A stretch of 64,000 nt of DNA from Haemaphysalis longicornis. Lineage: Eukaryota; Arthropoda; Arachnida; Ixodida; Ixodidae. The position numbers were made by a program, and so were the translations under genes. A model generated the notes under the pieces. The model was not told the DNA's origin and made no database searches. It saw only the letters and a list, made by a program, of their open reading frames with translations. The DNA lies in contig CM023454.1 of the NCBI GenBank assembly GCA_013339765.2, positions 144,683,211-144,747,210 on the forward strand. The letters run 5' to 3'. This document shows, in pieces, positions 35,082 to 44,876 of this stretch (positions within the stretch are counted from its first letter, which is position 1; every line of letters begins with the position of its first letter).

Positions 35082-35262
35082 ACGAGATCTGTTATAAGCG
35101 AAAAGCAAAAACGCCCGTGTGTACGAGATTTCGGCGCACGTTAAAGATCCCCAGGTGGTCAAAAATAATCCGGAGCCCTCCACTACGGCGCGTCTCATCG
35201 CCTGCGTGGCGTCGGCGCGTTAACACTACAATCAATCAAATCAAATCAACGAGATCTGTTAT
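35082..35262 (+). mobile_element. tRNA-derived SINE, copy b, with 14-bp target duplication
   Basis: The 14 bases ACGAGATCTGTTAT occur at 35,082-35,095 and again at 35,249-35,262, flanking the SINE body 35,096-35,248. The body starts inside the family sequence (GCGAAAAGCAAAAACGCCC), so the tRNA-like head is missing. It then follows copy a through CACGTTAAAGATCCCCAGGTGGTC and AATAATCCGGAGCCC, and ends in ATCAATCAAATCAAATCA. A 5'-truncated insert with a 14-bp duplication and a simple-repeat tail is the classic product of target-primed reverse transcription. The orientation is plus. Confidence 0.9.
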
Positions 35263-38171
35263 GAGGAAGACAGCGGGCTTCGGACCTGGGAGTCTCGCCA
35301 TCGCTCGGGTGCAATGTCAGACGGGAGAGCGATCTGGGGAGCGGACAGGACGTGGCGCAAGAAGCAGTACGCAGAAGGAAGGGGAGCTTAGGACTCCGGA
35401 ATCTAGCCATCGCTCGAGTGTTACATCTGACCATCCGTCTACACACTTAGCCAATTGACATGCGGTCATCGTTGCAGCCAGAGCCCGGAGAAGCCTCATT
35501 GCTGCATACGCCAGCTCTTCGTTCGAGCCGACGCAGCAGCAGCCTCATCGCGGTGGACCATTCGTTGGAGCCCGAGCCACCGCGCCGTGACCGCAACGAA
35601 CGTCAGGACCTTCCTACAATCCCGTGCCGTATCACGCCGAAGCAGCCTAGCGACGCTGAGCCGTAAACGAGATGGAGCCACCTGTTCCTATTAAATACTA
35701 TGTAAAAACTTCCTTGTGTCCTGCCTCCATCTCCTCATGCCCAGTGAGGACCTAGGATACCGTTGAGAATCCTGACCATCACAGCAGCCACCAATTACAA
35801 TAAGAGGATTCTGCCACATCATAAGACACCAGCAAGAAAGACGCAGTAGAGTTGCCACTACTACATCTGTTGCCATTGATGTTTAGCTTAGTTGTTGGAA
35901 GTTTGCATTAGAATTGGCCTCATTCTGATTGGGTGAGCGCAGTGTTTGAATGAACCACAGTTGCATTTCGTCTTCAAGGTATAACTTCATTAGCAGTATC
36001 AGTGGTACAAATAGGTGGTACCCGAATATGTTACTTAGCACCACTGCTTATGAGGATGCTGAGTGTGAGATAGTACAGGTGTCATCTTCCAGGCAGATGA
36101 ACCGGAAACTACTTAAACACCAACAATAACCCTAGTATAAAACTAAGCTCAAAACAACATACCTGCGAATAAGCTCCATAGTTGCCGCAACTGCTTTGAC
36201 ATCTTTTCTTGTGGCAAAAGTAAAGGGCAAAAAGATGGTTCACGTAGGCCAGGAAGCTACATTCCATGACGAGTGCACTGTCCACAACGAGATGACAGCT
36301 GCAGTCAAACAGCGACTGGCCCGAGAATGACAAAGACGTCACAATTGTAAACCTGTAAATATATAAAGCAAACGTGTTCGAGGCAACTGCTGTTTTTCTT
36401 GTCTAATTGCTTAGATAGTCCTTGAGCAACCCTGAGACAAGTGCTATTGGAACACATGTCAATACCAAATGCTACATCACACCTCAGGCTGCCTGGGTCT
36501 GGTAATTTAAACAGTCCACCAATATTATAGTAAATTTCCGTTAAGATAAACTCAAGCCGAGAGCGAAAATTTGTTTGTATTATTTCATTGTCACGTGCAT
36601 TTCGACAAGATAGCACAAAAGGTCTTCGTCTTAACCATTCAAATCACCACAACCGAGTTCGCCTTAACAAGATTGTATACTCTGTATGCAATACAGGTTA
36701 CAAACATTTATATGAAGCGTTTGTGTGTCACAATCACAAAAATCACTCGTGCATCTAGCAAGATTTTTCTTGCTAATGTACAGTAACTGCACATTCAAAA
36801 ATTTAATTACGTCTTAATTAGGTAGAGATAGAAAATTTTTTTCCAAGGTTGCAATGTTCTCAGTTTTGAGCTAGTCTAGTGCAATGACCGCCAGGCAGAC
36901 TTGCTTTGAAACACGGGGGAGGAAGAAAAATGAACCATTGCTGGCTGCAAGGTCAAGAGGAGGAGTGAACTATCTCGGGCAGCCAGGAAAGAGGTGGGCA
37001 AGCCGAATGACACATTCGTGGTTTGATGCAAGCTTGCAGTGGCAAATACATTTGTACCAAAGTGGCTTTCTGATAAGCTAAACAGGTATTGTATGTCTCT
37101 ATTTCAGTATGCGTGCAACTACTGTACGCTGCTTTCTAAAACCAAGTTCTGGATGGTATTGTAAGGGGAATGAGAGCATCTTCAGATTGTGGCGCCTTTA
37201 TTCAGAAACCTGTGAGCATTGTGCAAGTTCATGCAAAATATTTATTCACTTAAAGATATACGGAATGCTCTCCTGGGCAACCTTTGGTAAAAGACAAAAA
37301 CATTTACACATTTTTTTTTGAAGTGGGGTAGTGAAGCTGTTTGAATTATAGATGGCACGGCAACACCAGCCCATGTGAAACGCAGTAAACAGTTACATTA
37401 GTAGCCCTGTCTATGAGCTAAGTGTAGATGGTGCTGCCTTCGTTAGTTCAGCAATATTACGACACCCTATGGTTTTTATGCTGCAATGCAGCAACCTAGG
37501 TTGCTACATTTAACCCAATTGAGCAGAATATTGGGATAAATTATTTAAAAGAACACCAAAGTTGAGGTGCTATTTGTTGCTGCATTGTTTGGTTTAACGC
37601 ATGTAATTTGTAATTTGTGTGTTTAGCATAGGACTGAAGGCAGACCTGATTTGAAATTATCGGCAACAAAGAGAAAACCATTACCGTGAACGCCCGCCAC
37701 CCCAACCACCGTAATGACATCACATTGTCAAACATACTGTATTTTCATGCTATCCCAGCGTTTAAAACATAGCTCTAATTACATGACTAATACCAACTTT
37801 GTGCTTCTTTACACACAATTTCTACTAGTTAAGACTGCTTGGATTTATTTAGTCACGCAGGCTTGGTAACGTGCTGACATGTTTAATCACAGAACATTTT
37901 CACAGAGGAGTGTGCAAGAAAAATTTTACTTCAAATGCGTTTTCGCTAAAACTGCATGTCCATCAATTTAAATACTGAAAGCATGACTGAGGCTTTTTTA
38001 CAGTGACGTAGTCACTTCAAAGCGCGCGTATTGTAATGTAAAACTTTGGAAGAAGGAAAGGGACCAACTAAATCCAGTGAATCAGAGTTTTGGGCTGAGT
38101 CGTATAGCAAATTAGCGCGCCGGTGCAAATTCGTGTCCTCTCCTCACATGATCTTGAGCTAGCACATATCT
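35263..38171. other. Long unassigned stretch
   Basis: 35,263-35,700 is GC-rich and ends near ATTAAA (see the previous unassigned stretch). 35.9-38.1 kb is AT-rich. On the minus strand near 36,163 a perfect-looking splice donor (CTTATTCGCAG|GTATGT) follows a short open stretch (KDVKAVAATMELIR) with a pyrimidine-rich run upstream; it could be a small exon but is too short to defend. Confidence 0.4.
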
Positions 38172-38206
38172 GGTTTTGCTAATTTGCTAATTTTGCTAAT
38201 TTGCTG
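38172..38206 (+). repeat. Short TTTGCTAA tandem repeat
   Basis: Four units of TTTGCTAA with small length changes. Confidence 0.8.
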
Positions 38207-39924
38207 AAGGTTCTTTCTGCATCGAGTGTGGTTCGACAATGGTTGTCCTGCCGAGTTCGTCATTTTTGCAGTAGCCTTGTGTTCGTACCTTCTGCGGGTT
38301 CACGGAGGAGACCAGAGAAAGAAAGCAGCACTTCGGAGGACTCCGCCTCAAGCCATGAATAGAGCTGCTGACTACCGGCATCATTGCAGCCACGCCGCAC
38401 TGAGCCGCTCGTCCTGCTGATGCATTGTCTGGCGGCGGGGGTGCTGTTGCGATGCTGTTACGCAACCCGGCCTCCGCGCTCGGGTGAACGACCAATAACC
38501 TGCTGTCGGTCTTATCTAATCGACTTTCCACGACCCCGCGTGTTCACAGTGGTGAACTGTGCGGCTACTTCACAATAGCCTTTCAGCGACCTCGTGGCCC
38601 TCAAGCGCCAACAGGCCAGTGGCGGTGCTGACAATAGCATTGCTTGGCGCCCCGCACTGCAAGCTTCGGCGGTGTGCCCGCACATCATTGGCATGCCTTT
38701 TTTGTGCCGTGTATGAAGACGCTGGATATGTCTTCAACAAGCCACTCGACGACTATTACCAGAGAGGTATGCAAGACGCCTTCAAGGACAAAAGGGGGTT
38801 CCAACCCACGGCGGATTGCCACGGCGAGAGCAACCTAACGCTCTCCTGCGCAGGAGAGGAGCGGGTATCTCGAGCGTGTGTGTATGTGTGTTTGTGCGTG
38901 AGGGCACTGCTATCAGTGCCATGAATTCTGTGATTGGTGCGTCCTGATGTCAGCCGAGAAAAGGGTAAAGGGGAACGGACCTAACGCGCCTATTATTATC
39001 TCGCGCACAGGAGCCTGTTCTGGGATACCGATATGTATATACTTGTATATAGTGTTTTCTTCTCCTTCAACTTCGTCATCATGACTGCCCCGGCACGACA
39101 CCAACCACGGTCCACTTCGACCACGCTACCCTTCTTGCCAAAAGCCCATAACCCAACGAGGTACGTACGGCATATGAGTACGCTCTTCGGCAGTATCTTT
39201 GTTTTTGCTACGCACTTATTAAATTAGCCGTCGCTTAAAATTCGTTTACCACTGGCCAGACTTGCTTTCGTCACGCTAAAAAACACCACGGGCCAATCAT
39301 CGAGGCCGCCGTCTTTCACGCTCAATTTCGATAGGGAAGAACAGCTGAACTTCGTCATTGTATGTTCCTTGGCCGAAGTGAAAGAACATAGCTTAAGTAC
39401 CTTACATTAAGCGGGTGGGATTTTTTGACCACGATGGGAAGCACCCGTAGAAAAACAAACACTAAACCACAATGCCTTCCGCGTTACACTTCACCTTCAA
39501 ATTCGTCTATTTTCTCTTGCGTGAGAATAAACAAATATCAAAATAATGTGAGATGTAATTCTAATGCACAAACAAATAACGCTTCAAAGTATGCTCCAAG
39601 CTAAAAGATTGAAACATGCGTGTCATGCTTTTAACATTTCCAAAGGCGAATGATTTTCTTAGTCAATGATCTCCTGCCCCCTTCCATCAAAAAAGGGGCA
39701 CCCCTTGCTGAGGATAAAAAAAACGAAAATGCTTTAAACGAGGTTTTAAAGGCTTGTTATTACGTGTTTAGTAGGTGTAAATATTACCCAAGTGTAGGGA
39801 GCATATAACTGTCCTATTTTGGAGAGAATTGTATTATATCCAAGAGCATAACATGCAACTGTCCCGCTCCCATTTCGTGAGCGATTTAGTAAGCTTTTCC
39901 CAATTACCCAGTGCGGTGCGGTGC
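38207..39924. other. Unassigned stretch, GC-rich then AT-rich
   Basis: 38.2-39.1 kb is GC-balanced with several overlapping frames. One contains GYVFNKPLDDYYQRGMQDAF, which reads protein-like but matches nothing I know. 39.2-39.9 kb is AT-rich with no feature. Confidence 0.4.
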
Positions 39925-39962
39925 GATACGCCCGCACTGATACGACAGTCGTATCCCTTTAC

Positions 39963-39993
<31 letters not shown>

Positions 39994-41107
39994 CTCGCGG
40001 CTGGGACCCCTCCGAACTCCGCACCCTGCGCAACCTCTGGGGAAGAGATGTCATCCTCTGCGGTTACATAAACGCGCATCACCACTCCTGGGGCAGCCTT
40101 TCAGTCACCACCCGGGGCCGACGCATGGCAGAGCAATTTCGGCCCACCGGGCTAACCCCCCTAAACACCGGGGCACACACCTTCGTACGGAAAGGGGGAG
40201 TGCGGACTTGCATCGACGTCACTCTGGCCAGCGAGCGGTGGTTGTACGACTGGGAACCCGAGCTGAACACCACTGCCCCAATAAAATCTCACCTCGCGCA
40301 AGGGGGAAACCGCGACAAGGCACGTACAGCATCGTTCGCTCGGCCGACCATAGAAAGAACATGCAGGAAAGCGATGAGGACATTCTTGACTGCATCTACG
40401 TCAGCACTTGCCGCTTCCACCTTTAACAAACAAGTCAACGAAGGCCAACCAGTCCCATATCAAAGTGCTGAATTTGCAAGCCGCGCGGCGACAAGCGCAC
40501 CACCGCGCCATCAGAAGCGAGGCCGCCTAAGACTGGACGACATACCGCAGGCTCGACGCCGTCCTCCGCTGGCATGCCAAACAAACACGACGAAGGAGCT
40601 GGGGGGCATATGCAGCACACTTTGAGGTGCGGCGGGCCAGCGGAAAGTGTGGCGCCTGCAACCCGCCCGTTCCCTCCCTTATGTCAATCTCAACCGTCTC
40701 CTCGCCCTCTCCATCGCGCATCACAAGAGCGCGGCCGAGCTGGCCGAAGAATACGCTTCTTGCTATGCGCAGACCGACCCCCCACAACCACTGCGTCAGT
40801 ATATGAGACGACGTCACGCGCGCTCCCGAGCCACATGCGCCATCCCCCATTCTCTCATCGCAACACGCCGATGACGTCAAGGCGGGCTTCAACGCTACGT
40901 TCACGATGGCCGAGCACGTGCGCGCAATTTAAAACGCCAAACGCAAAAGCGCGCCGGGAGCCGACGGAATAACGTAGCAGGCCATTAGAAACATCGCTGA
41001 CAGGCAGCGCTCACGCCTCCTTGACTTCTGCAATCATCACTGTGTCTCTGGAACACTTCCTGCACAAGTCGGCCTTCAACTTATAGCCCCCATCCTCAAG
41101 AAAAAAA
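39925..41107 (+). pseudogene. I-clade LINE fragment: endonuclease to start of RT
   Basis: The plus frame 39,921-40,625 gives the C-terminal half of an AP-like endonuclease: GWDPSELRTLRNLWGRDVIL, CGYINAHHHSWGS (usual CGDFNAHH, with Asp replaced by Tyr), then TFVRKGGVRTCIDVTLASERW. After frame changes the linker appears (RRSWGAYAAHF near 40,600, NRLLALSIAHHKSAAELAEEYA near 40,690). The block before RT follows as KRKSAPGADGIT and LRNI-like words near 40,930-41,000, ending in a PILKK motif near 41,100. The fragment stops abruptly where another repeat begins at 41,109. Both ends are missing, and the endonuclease has lost a metal ligand. Confidence 0.8.
39964..39992. repeat. C29 homopolymer
   Basis: Twenty-nine consecutive C in the LINE endonuclease frame, giving poly-Pro right where related proteins have a short Y.PP..PWDP segment. 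The run keeps the frame. It could be a real slippage expansion or a base-calling error. Confidence 0.85.
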
Positions 41108-41108
41108 T

Positions 41109-41160
41109 TTCACCATCTTCCAGTAGGGGAACTCTGAGTAGTATGCGAAGCAGCCATGGG
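41109..41160 (+). repeat. Shared ~50-bp element end, copy 1
   Basis: Starts CACCATCTTCCAGTAGGGGA and runs through CTGAGTAGTATGCGAAGCAGCCATGGGG. The same sequence with few changes forms both arms of the foldback at 47,557-47,810. Here only one copy is seen and it abuts the LINE fragment directly, so it probably marks the end of an inserted element. Confidence 0.8.
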
Positions 41161-41181
41161 GCCCGACTCAGGTTCCCATTA

Positions 41182-41394
41182 TTAAGCTGCGCGACCCCTC
41201 GTTGCATCAGTATCAGCTTCTTGGCGGCGTTGACGTTTCCTTTCGGCTTCGCAAGCCCGAAGTTCGGTATTGGCGTGTCGCCGCTGCCATTTCGGGGCAG
41301 CGGCTAGAGCCCTCTTCTCCCCGGCGCGGACACTGGCATTGACGTTGGTGTTACAGGCGGCGTTGCCCGTGGTACTCATCGCGGCGTTGCGCAA
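41182..41394 (-). CDS. Short basic protein of an unknown mobile element (70 aa)
   Basis: An intact minus-strand frame. It is Ala-rich at the N-terminus (a second possible start gives MSTTGNAACNTNVNASV), then strongly basic and helical: EKRALAAAPKWQRRHANTELRACEAERKRQ in pieces of R-x-x-E-A-x-x-K/R-R type, ending RGRAA. The pattern repeats a roughly 16-residue unit about twice. It suggests a nucleic-acid-binding helix or coiled coil, but I cannot name the family. On the same strand a TATAAT box (RC of 41,427-41,432) lies about 33 bp upstream of the first ATG, and the shared ~50-bp element end lies just downstream of the stop. Together these suggest a compact transcription unit within a mobile element. 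Confidence 0.45.
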   Translation of the reverse strand: MRNAAMSTTGNAACNTNVNASVRAGEKRALAAAPKWQRRHANTELRACEAERKRQRRQEADTDATRGRAA

Positions 41395-41426
41395 GAGAAT
41401 GAGAGGAGCGGAGCGCGCGCCCCCTC

Positions 41427-41432
41427 ATTATA
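41427..41432 (-). promoter_or_regulatory. Possible TATA box for the short basic ORF
   Basis: TATAAT in a GCGGTATAATGAGGGGG context on the minus strand, 33 bp before the first ATG at 41,394 and 51 bp before the second at 41,376. Either distance fits a Pol II start between box and ATG. Confidence 0.35.
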
Positions 41433-41505
41433 CCGCAAGCTACAGTTGCGCCCCCAGACTTGCCTCGTGCTGGCCCAGGACGACACGGGCAGCACTCTCG
41501 CTCGA

Positions 41506-41617
41506 GGTCTTCGAGTGGGCAGAATCGTAAGGGAGCAGCTCTTTTATCTACCGTGGGTGGTAGCGCTAACATACATAAAAAGAGCTGCTCCCTTACGATT
41601 CTGCCCAATCGAAGACC
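41506..41617. repeat. Foldback with 40-bp arms
   Basis: Arms 41,506-41,545 and 41,578-41,617 are inverted copies (GGTCTTCGA.TGGGCAGAAT and onward) with one visible mismatch, around a 32-nt loop. Transcribed RNA would form a long hairpin. It lies upstream of the short basic ORF and just before a Penelope fragment. Confidence 0.9.
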
Positions 41618-41654
41618 GTAAAAAGAGCTATAGCCACTCAGTGCATCCGATCAT

Positions 41655-41935
41655 GACTAGTGAAATCATTCCCTCATTCTAGGCATAAAAGTTTCGCTGC
41701 ACAGCTATCGCGCCTCAAGGCCGCGGGTTTCCCGGAGCCGGTTAGGACCGCTGTAGCGGAGACCTTACTGAAGAAGTTGAAGGTCATTGAAAGAGCGAAT
41801 ATGACAGATGAGCAGCAGAGAGCCACCAAGCCTCAGGTCATACCTTATGTCCATAGAACATCCCATCACATTAAAAAATCGCCCCAATCCACCCCGTGAA
41901 TGTGGTTGGAAAGCAAAGCTGTAAACGGCACCCAT
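41655..41935 (+). pseudogene. Penelope-like element fragment: RT C-terminus/linker
   Basis: The plus strand reads FAAQLSRLKAAGFPE, AVAETLLKKLK, then VIPYVHRTSHHIKK. This order (L.RL..AGFP..., then a P.YVH..SH.LKK block) is the linker between RT and the GIY-YIG domain of Penelope-like elements. Past the Lys run the frame slips by one base, and the continuation (IHPVNVV) matches the expected VNVVFSAP only partly. The rest of this copy is absent downstream until an unrelated LINE starts at 42,135. Another Penelope piece at 43,742 begins at the next expected block (KVANKYGI, VFSAPVKL). The two could be one element split by insertions, or two copies. Confidence 0.65.
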
Positions 41936-42134
41936 AACGATGCGACGTCACTTAAAATCACTCACATCGCTCTACAAATAGCAAAACCAGAGAGAAGTGA
42001 AATGCACTTAACCACACCATTTATAACTTCAAAGAGATATTCTTGGTAAGGTTAAATCAGTGCATGATGCATGGACGGTGTTTGGTTGAGTTGTATTGGT
42101 GTAGCACAAGAGTGGAAACATTTTTTTTATAAAA

Positions 42135-43430
42135 TCAAAGTAAGCTCCAACCTGGTGTTAGACGATCTGACTTTCTCCGTCTCTGCGCCGCGGACGGAGG
42201 CGTCGAGACGGAAAGGTCAGGGTAAGGGGAAGGTACGGTCTGTCTCAGAAGGCGATAATGCTGGATTATCTCCCTAGACGTGACAAGCGGGTGACTGCCC
42301 TCGTGCAGCTCCATAGCACGGGAGGTAAAAGCGCAGGCTTGTTGGGTGGGCGTATTTGTTGCCCTCCATTGAAGCGTGAGGCGGTGTCCAGATGAGCTGA
42401 ATGGAACTGTTTTGGGAGTGGTTTTTAGCACGCACAGTGCAGGTCAGGACACCCAACCCGACTGGTAATTCCAGTAGGCTTGCTGGGAATCGGTGACTAC
42501 CCTCCGAACTCCTGGTTGAGTGAGAGCCAAGGTGATGGCTGCCTCTTCGGCAGCCGTCATTTGTTGGGTCCTAAGCGAGGTACACGTAAAGAGGATGGTT
42601 CTGGAGGTAGCCACGATGATGGCGGGTTGCTGCCCTCGATGTTTCGATAAGTCTGTGTAGATAACTGCATGAGCCCCGAGGGTGGTGTTTAGCGCTTGAG
42701 CCCGTGCTTTTCGTTGACCCTCGTAATGTGAGGGGTTCAAATTTCTAAGCAAAGGGAGCATCTTTAGTTTTAGTCGACAAGAGTCTGGGAGTACGTCAAG
42801 CGGAGTGACATTCTGGGCTGCCCAGCCAATCTGGTGAAGCATGCGGTTACCCACCGCAGTTCTGAGTCGGACCTTCTGGTTAGAAAAATGGCCTTCTATC
42901 AGCTCTTCCACCGTGTTGTGGAGCCCGTGCTAAGCAGCGTCACTGTGGACGCACTCATGAGAAGACCAATGGCCTGCTCAACCGCCTTTCTAATCATTAC
43001 ATAAAGCATCTCTATGTCTTCCTCGTCGAGAAGAAGATAGGGGTTTGTCGTAAGTAACTCTCGAGAGGACGAAAGCTTCAATTATTCGAAAGGTACCGGA
43101 TTCTTTTAGGCCTCGCTTCTTGGTGGCAACTCGCCTAATCATGTGTATGATTAGATTAATGCTGTTTTTGAGGCGCTGCAAGGAGACGTCACTCTTGGTG
43201 TTGGCGTAAAAAGTAGGCCCAGGATCTTGATGCTGGGGTTTGGAGTGATGGCCTGGTCATCAAGGAGTATTGAATGTATTCCTTGATTTGGCGTGAGGGC
43301 GGACGACAAGGAGCTGTGATTTTTTTACGTGAACACTGGAGGACACAGGCTTTAGTACATTGGCGTACTAAAAGTGAGATTCCATGGATTGGTGTGAGCT
43401 TCCTTTAATTTTTTGTAACTCTTAGCACAT
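42135..43430 (-). pseudogene. I-clade LINE fragment: end of RT and RNase H
   Basis: Minus-strand blocks in order: ILLDDQAITPNPSIKILG (RT motif E region) near 43,230; LIIHMIRRVATKKRGLKESGTFRIIEAF (thumb); KAVEQAIGL; then ELIEGHFSNQKVRLRTAVGNR. RNase H follows with AVIYTDLSKH (first Asp), AAEEAAITLALT (Glu), VVTDSQQAYWNY (second Asp), and after a shift LIWTPPHASMEGNKYAH (usual W.P.H....GNE.AH). The end matches SREIIQHYRLLRQTVPSPYP. Several frameshifts and a stop are present. Its direction is opposite to the Penelope fragments on both sides, consistent with insertion between them. Confidence 0.75.
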
Positions 43431-43567
43431 GCGCAAGGTGCGCACAGGGCCGCTAGACGGGCGTGAGTGGTCGCGTAACGCTTTCACGTGGCATTCAGCG
43501 AGAACAATGGGGGTAAACCCGTAGATGTGCTTGGTGAGTACACCACCAGTCTTCCCCGTCTTCGCGT

Positions 43568-43648
43568 GCGCTCGTAGCTAAATCGGTAAGACAACGTGCT
43601 TTCGCCTTGTTAGTCTATAAGTTCCAGGTTCGATTCCCGGCGGTGCCA
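43568..43648 (+). ncRNA. tRNA-like SINE head or tRNA pseudogene
   Basis: A perfect A box (TAGCTAAATCG, 43,575-43,585) and a perfect B box (GGTTCGATTCC, 43,627-43,637) are spaced like a tRNA promoter. An anticodon-like loop CTTTCGC would give TTC. The T stem has one mismatch, the D stem and anticodon stem are imperfect, and acceptor pairing (GCGCTCG with CGGTGCC) is poor. The piece between anticodon stem and T arm is about 13 nt long. A working tRNA is unlikely; a SINE head (tick SINEs of tRNA origin such as Ruka are described) or a pseudogene fits better. Confidence 0.6.
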
Positions 43649-43741
43649 GTAAGTTATTTTATTTCTTCGCTGGAGTTTTCTGGTGACACCAACGGTCGCG
43701 AAAGAACCCTTGGGGGGTAGAGGTAGAAAGCTTTGCTTTAA

Positions 43742-44300
43742 AAGGTCGCCAACAAGTACGGGATTTAAATGGTATTTTCCGCCCCTGTGAAACTTGCAGG
43801 CATCGCAAAAGGAAACAGGAAGCGTGAAGGGTGCGGCAAGAAACATGCCAACCCCTACGTGGACTGCAAAGTGGGTGTGGTATATCAAATACCATTGAAG
43901 TGTGGCAAAGTCTACGTAGGGCAGACGGGACGCTGTATCAATGACCGTATGCGTGAACATGACCTCTCGATCAAGAACAAAACTAATGCCCATTTGCCCA
44001 CTCACTGTCTGGCCTGCAAGAGTGGTAAGTGTGAACCACTGCTAAAAGAAGTTAAGGTTCTGCGCAGGTCCAGCGACACGAAGGCACGGGAAATTTCGGA
44101 GGCCTACCATATAAGAAAGAAGGGAGAGGGATGCGTGAGCGGTACATCAGTGTTTCTTCACAAACTAAAGATTAGGTTTCTTGACATGTGTCTGTAGTAT
44201 TATGATAGAGCTGCTTGTAAAGATTGCATAGATTGAAGGAATGCGCATGTGTGACCAGATAGTAGTGTACTTATATGTGTATGATCTGTTCAATAAAATT
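43742..44300 (+). mobile_element. Penelope-like element 3' part
   Basis: 5'-truncated copy carrying the GIY-YIG endonuclease and 3' UTR with AATAAA at 44,292-44,297. Upstream coding (KVANKYGI, stop, then VFSAPVKL) shows two in-frame stops before the open part. Confidence 0.8.
43769..44197 (+). CDS. GIY-YIG endonuclease domain of a Penelope-like element (142 aa)
   Basis: An open 142-codon block, the C-terminal domain of a longer protein whose RT is missing. VFSAPVKLAGI opens the Penelope linker. Cys residues at 22, 33 and 45 and His 64 resemble the CCHH finger of this family. GVVYQI (36-41) and KVYVGQTGR (47-55) are the two strands of the GIY-YIG motif, in Penelope-type spelling. NDRMREH (58-64) supplies the conserved Arg and His, and EISEAYHI (108-115) the metal-binding Glu. 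VSG.SV.LHKLKIRFL is the usual end. All catalytic positions appear present, so the domain itself could be functional although the element is not. The domain nicks DNA for insertion. Confidence 0.85.
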   Translation: MVFSAPVKLAGIAKGNRKREGCGKKHANPYVDCKVGVVYQIPLKCGKVYVGQTGRCINDRMREHDLSIKNKTNAHLPTHCLACKSGKCEPLLKEVKVLRRSSDTKAREISEAYHIRKKGEGCVSGTSVFLHKLKIRFLDMCL

Positions 44301-44418
44301 TAGTTGAGAGTTTGCGCTCGTCCCGTCCGTCCTGTGTGTGGTGTCTTTTTCGCACAAGGCCCATGTTCATTCACCAAGATGCACCAACTCACCCAACAAG
44401 TTCTTCTAAACGCTGATT
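44301..44418. other. Penelope 3' UTR end
   Basis: GT-rich DNA after the AATAAA (CGTCCTGTGTGTGGTGTC). It is likely the remaining 3' end of the Penelope copy. Confidence 0.4.
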
Positions 44419-44690
44419 TCACTGAACAGTTATGTACTCAGACGGTGTTAGTTCTGGGTAATGATCATGGCAGATGAGTGAAGATGAGAGGTTGCTATTG
44501 ATTGCAACACGTCCTCCCCCTCCTCTATACTTGCGATCATTACGGTATAGCGGAAAATTCGGGTTACAAGGCAAAACTTCGGCGTATTCGATGTCGTTCA
44601 TTAGCCAGGTCTCAGTGAGAACAATTAGGTCTGCTTCGACGTCTAATGAAATCATGCAAATGAAAAACTCCCCCCGCCTCCCCGAAGGGG
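44419..44690 (-). pseudogene. LINE endonuclease fragment, CR1/Jockey type
   Basis: Minus strand: EFFICMISLDVEADLIVLTETWL (ETWL holds the catalytic Glu of AP-like endonucleases), then YAEVLPCNPNFPLYRNDRKYRGGGGRVAINSNLSSSL, where the YR.DR..RGGGG line is typical. The frame stops at 44,419 after about 90 residues, so only the N-terminal third of the domain remains. It follows a GC-rich region with tandem 74-bp units, which could be the 5' UTR of this element. CR1, Jockey and related clades share this motif set. Confidence 0.7.
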
Positions 44691-44876
44691 ATCGTGCGGA
44701 AATGCGAATGCATTGGGTGCACCGATGAGTGCGCTGCGGCAAGCAGTCACGGAGAGAGGCGCACGCTCCACTGCATTTATATATATTTTTCCGAGCGCAG
44801 CCAGCGGAGAGAGGGTACGCGGAGAGGAGAGAGAGACCTGCGCAACACGCCCGCCCCGCGCGAGAGCTCTCTCCGC

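Noticed and set aside
34640..35700. Possible LTR split by the SINE
   Set aside because: There is an ATTAAA signal near the right end, but no TG...CA borders, no primer-binding site and no partner copy in the window.
38559..38924. Frame with GYVFNKPLDDYYQRGMQ
   Set aside because: Reads protein-like over about 40 residues, but the rest is low complexity and there is no supporting splice pattern; kept only as a note in the unassigned stretch.
43568..43648. Functional tRNA with anticodon TTC
   Set aside because: Acceptor, D and anticodon stems do not pair well enough, and the variable region is too long; only the promoter boxes are good.
43769..44197. Mobile intron homing endonuclease
   Set aside because: GIY-YIG domains occur in homing enzymes, but the VFSAPVKL linker, Cys/His spacing and VSG.SV.L ending are those of Penelope-like elements.
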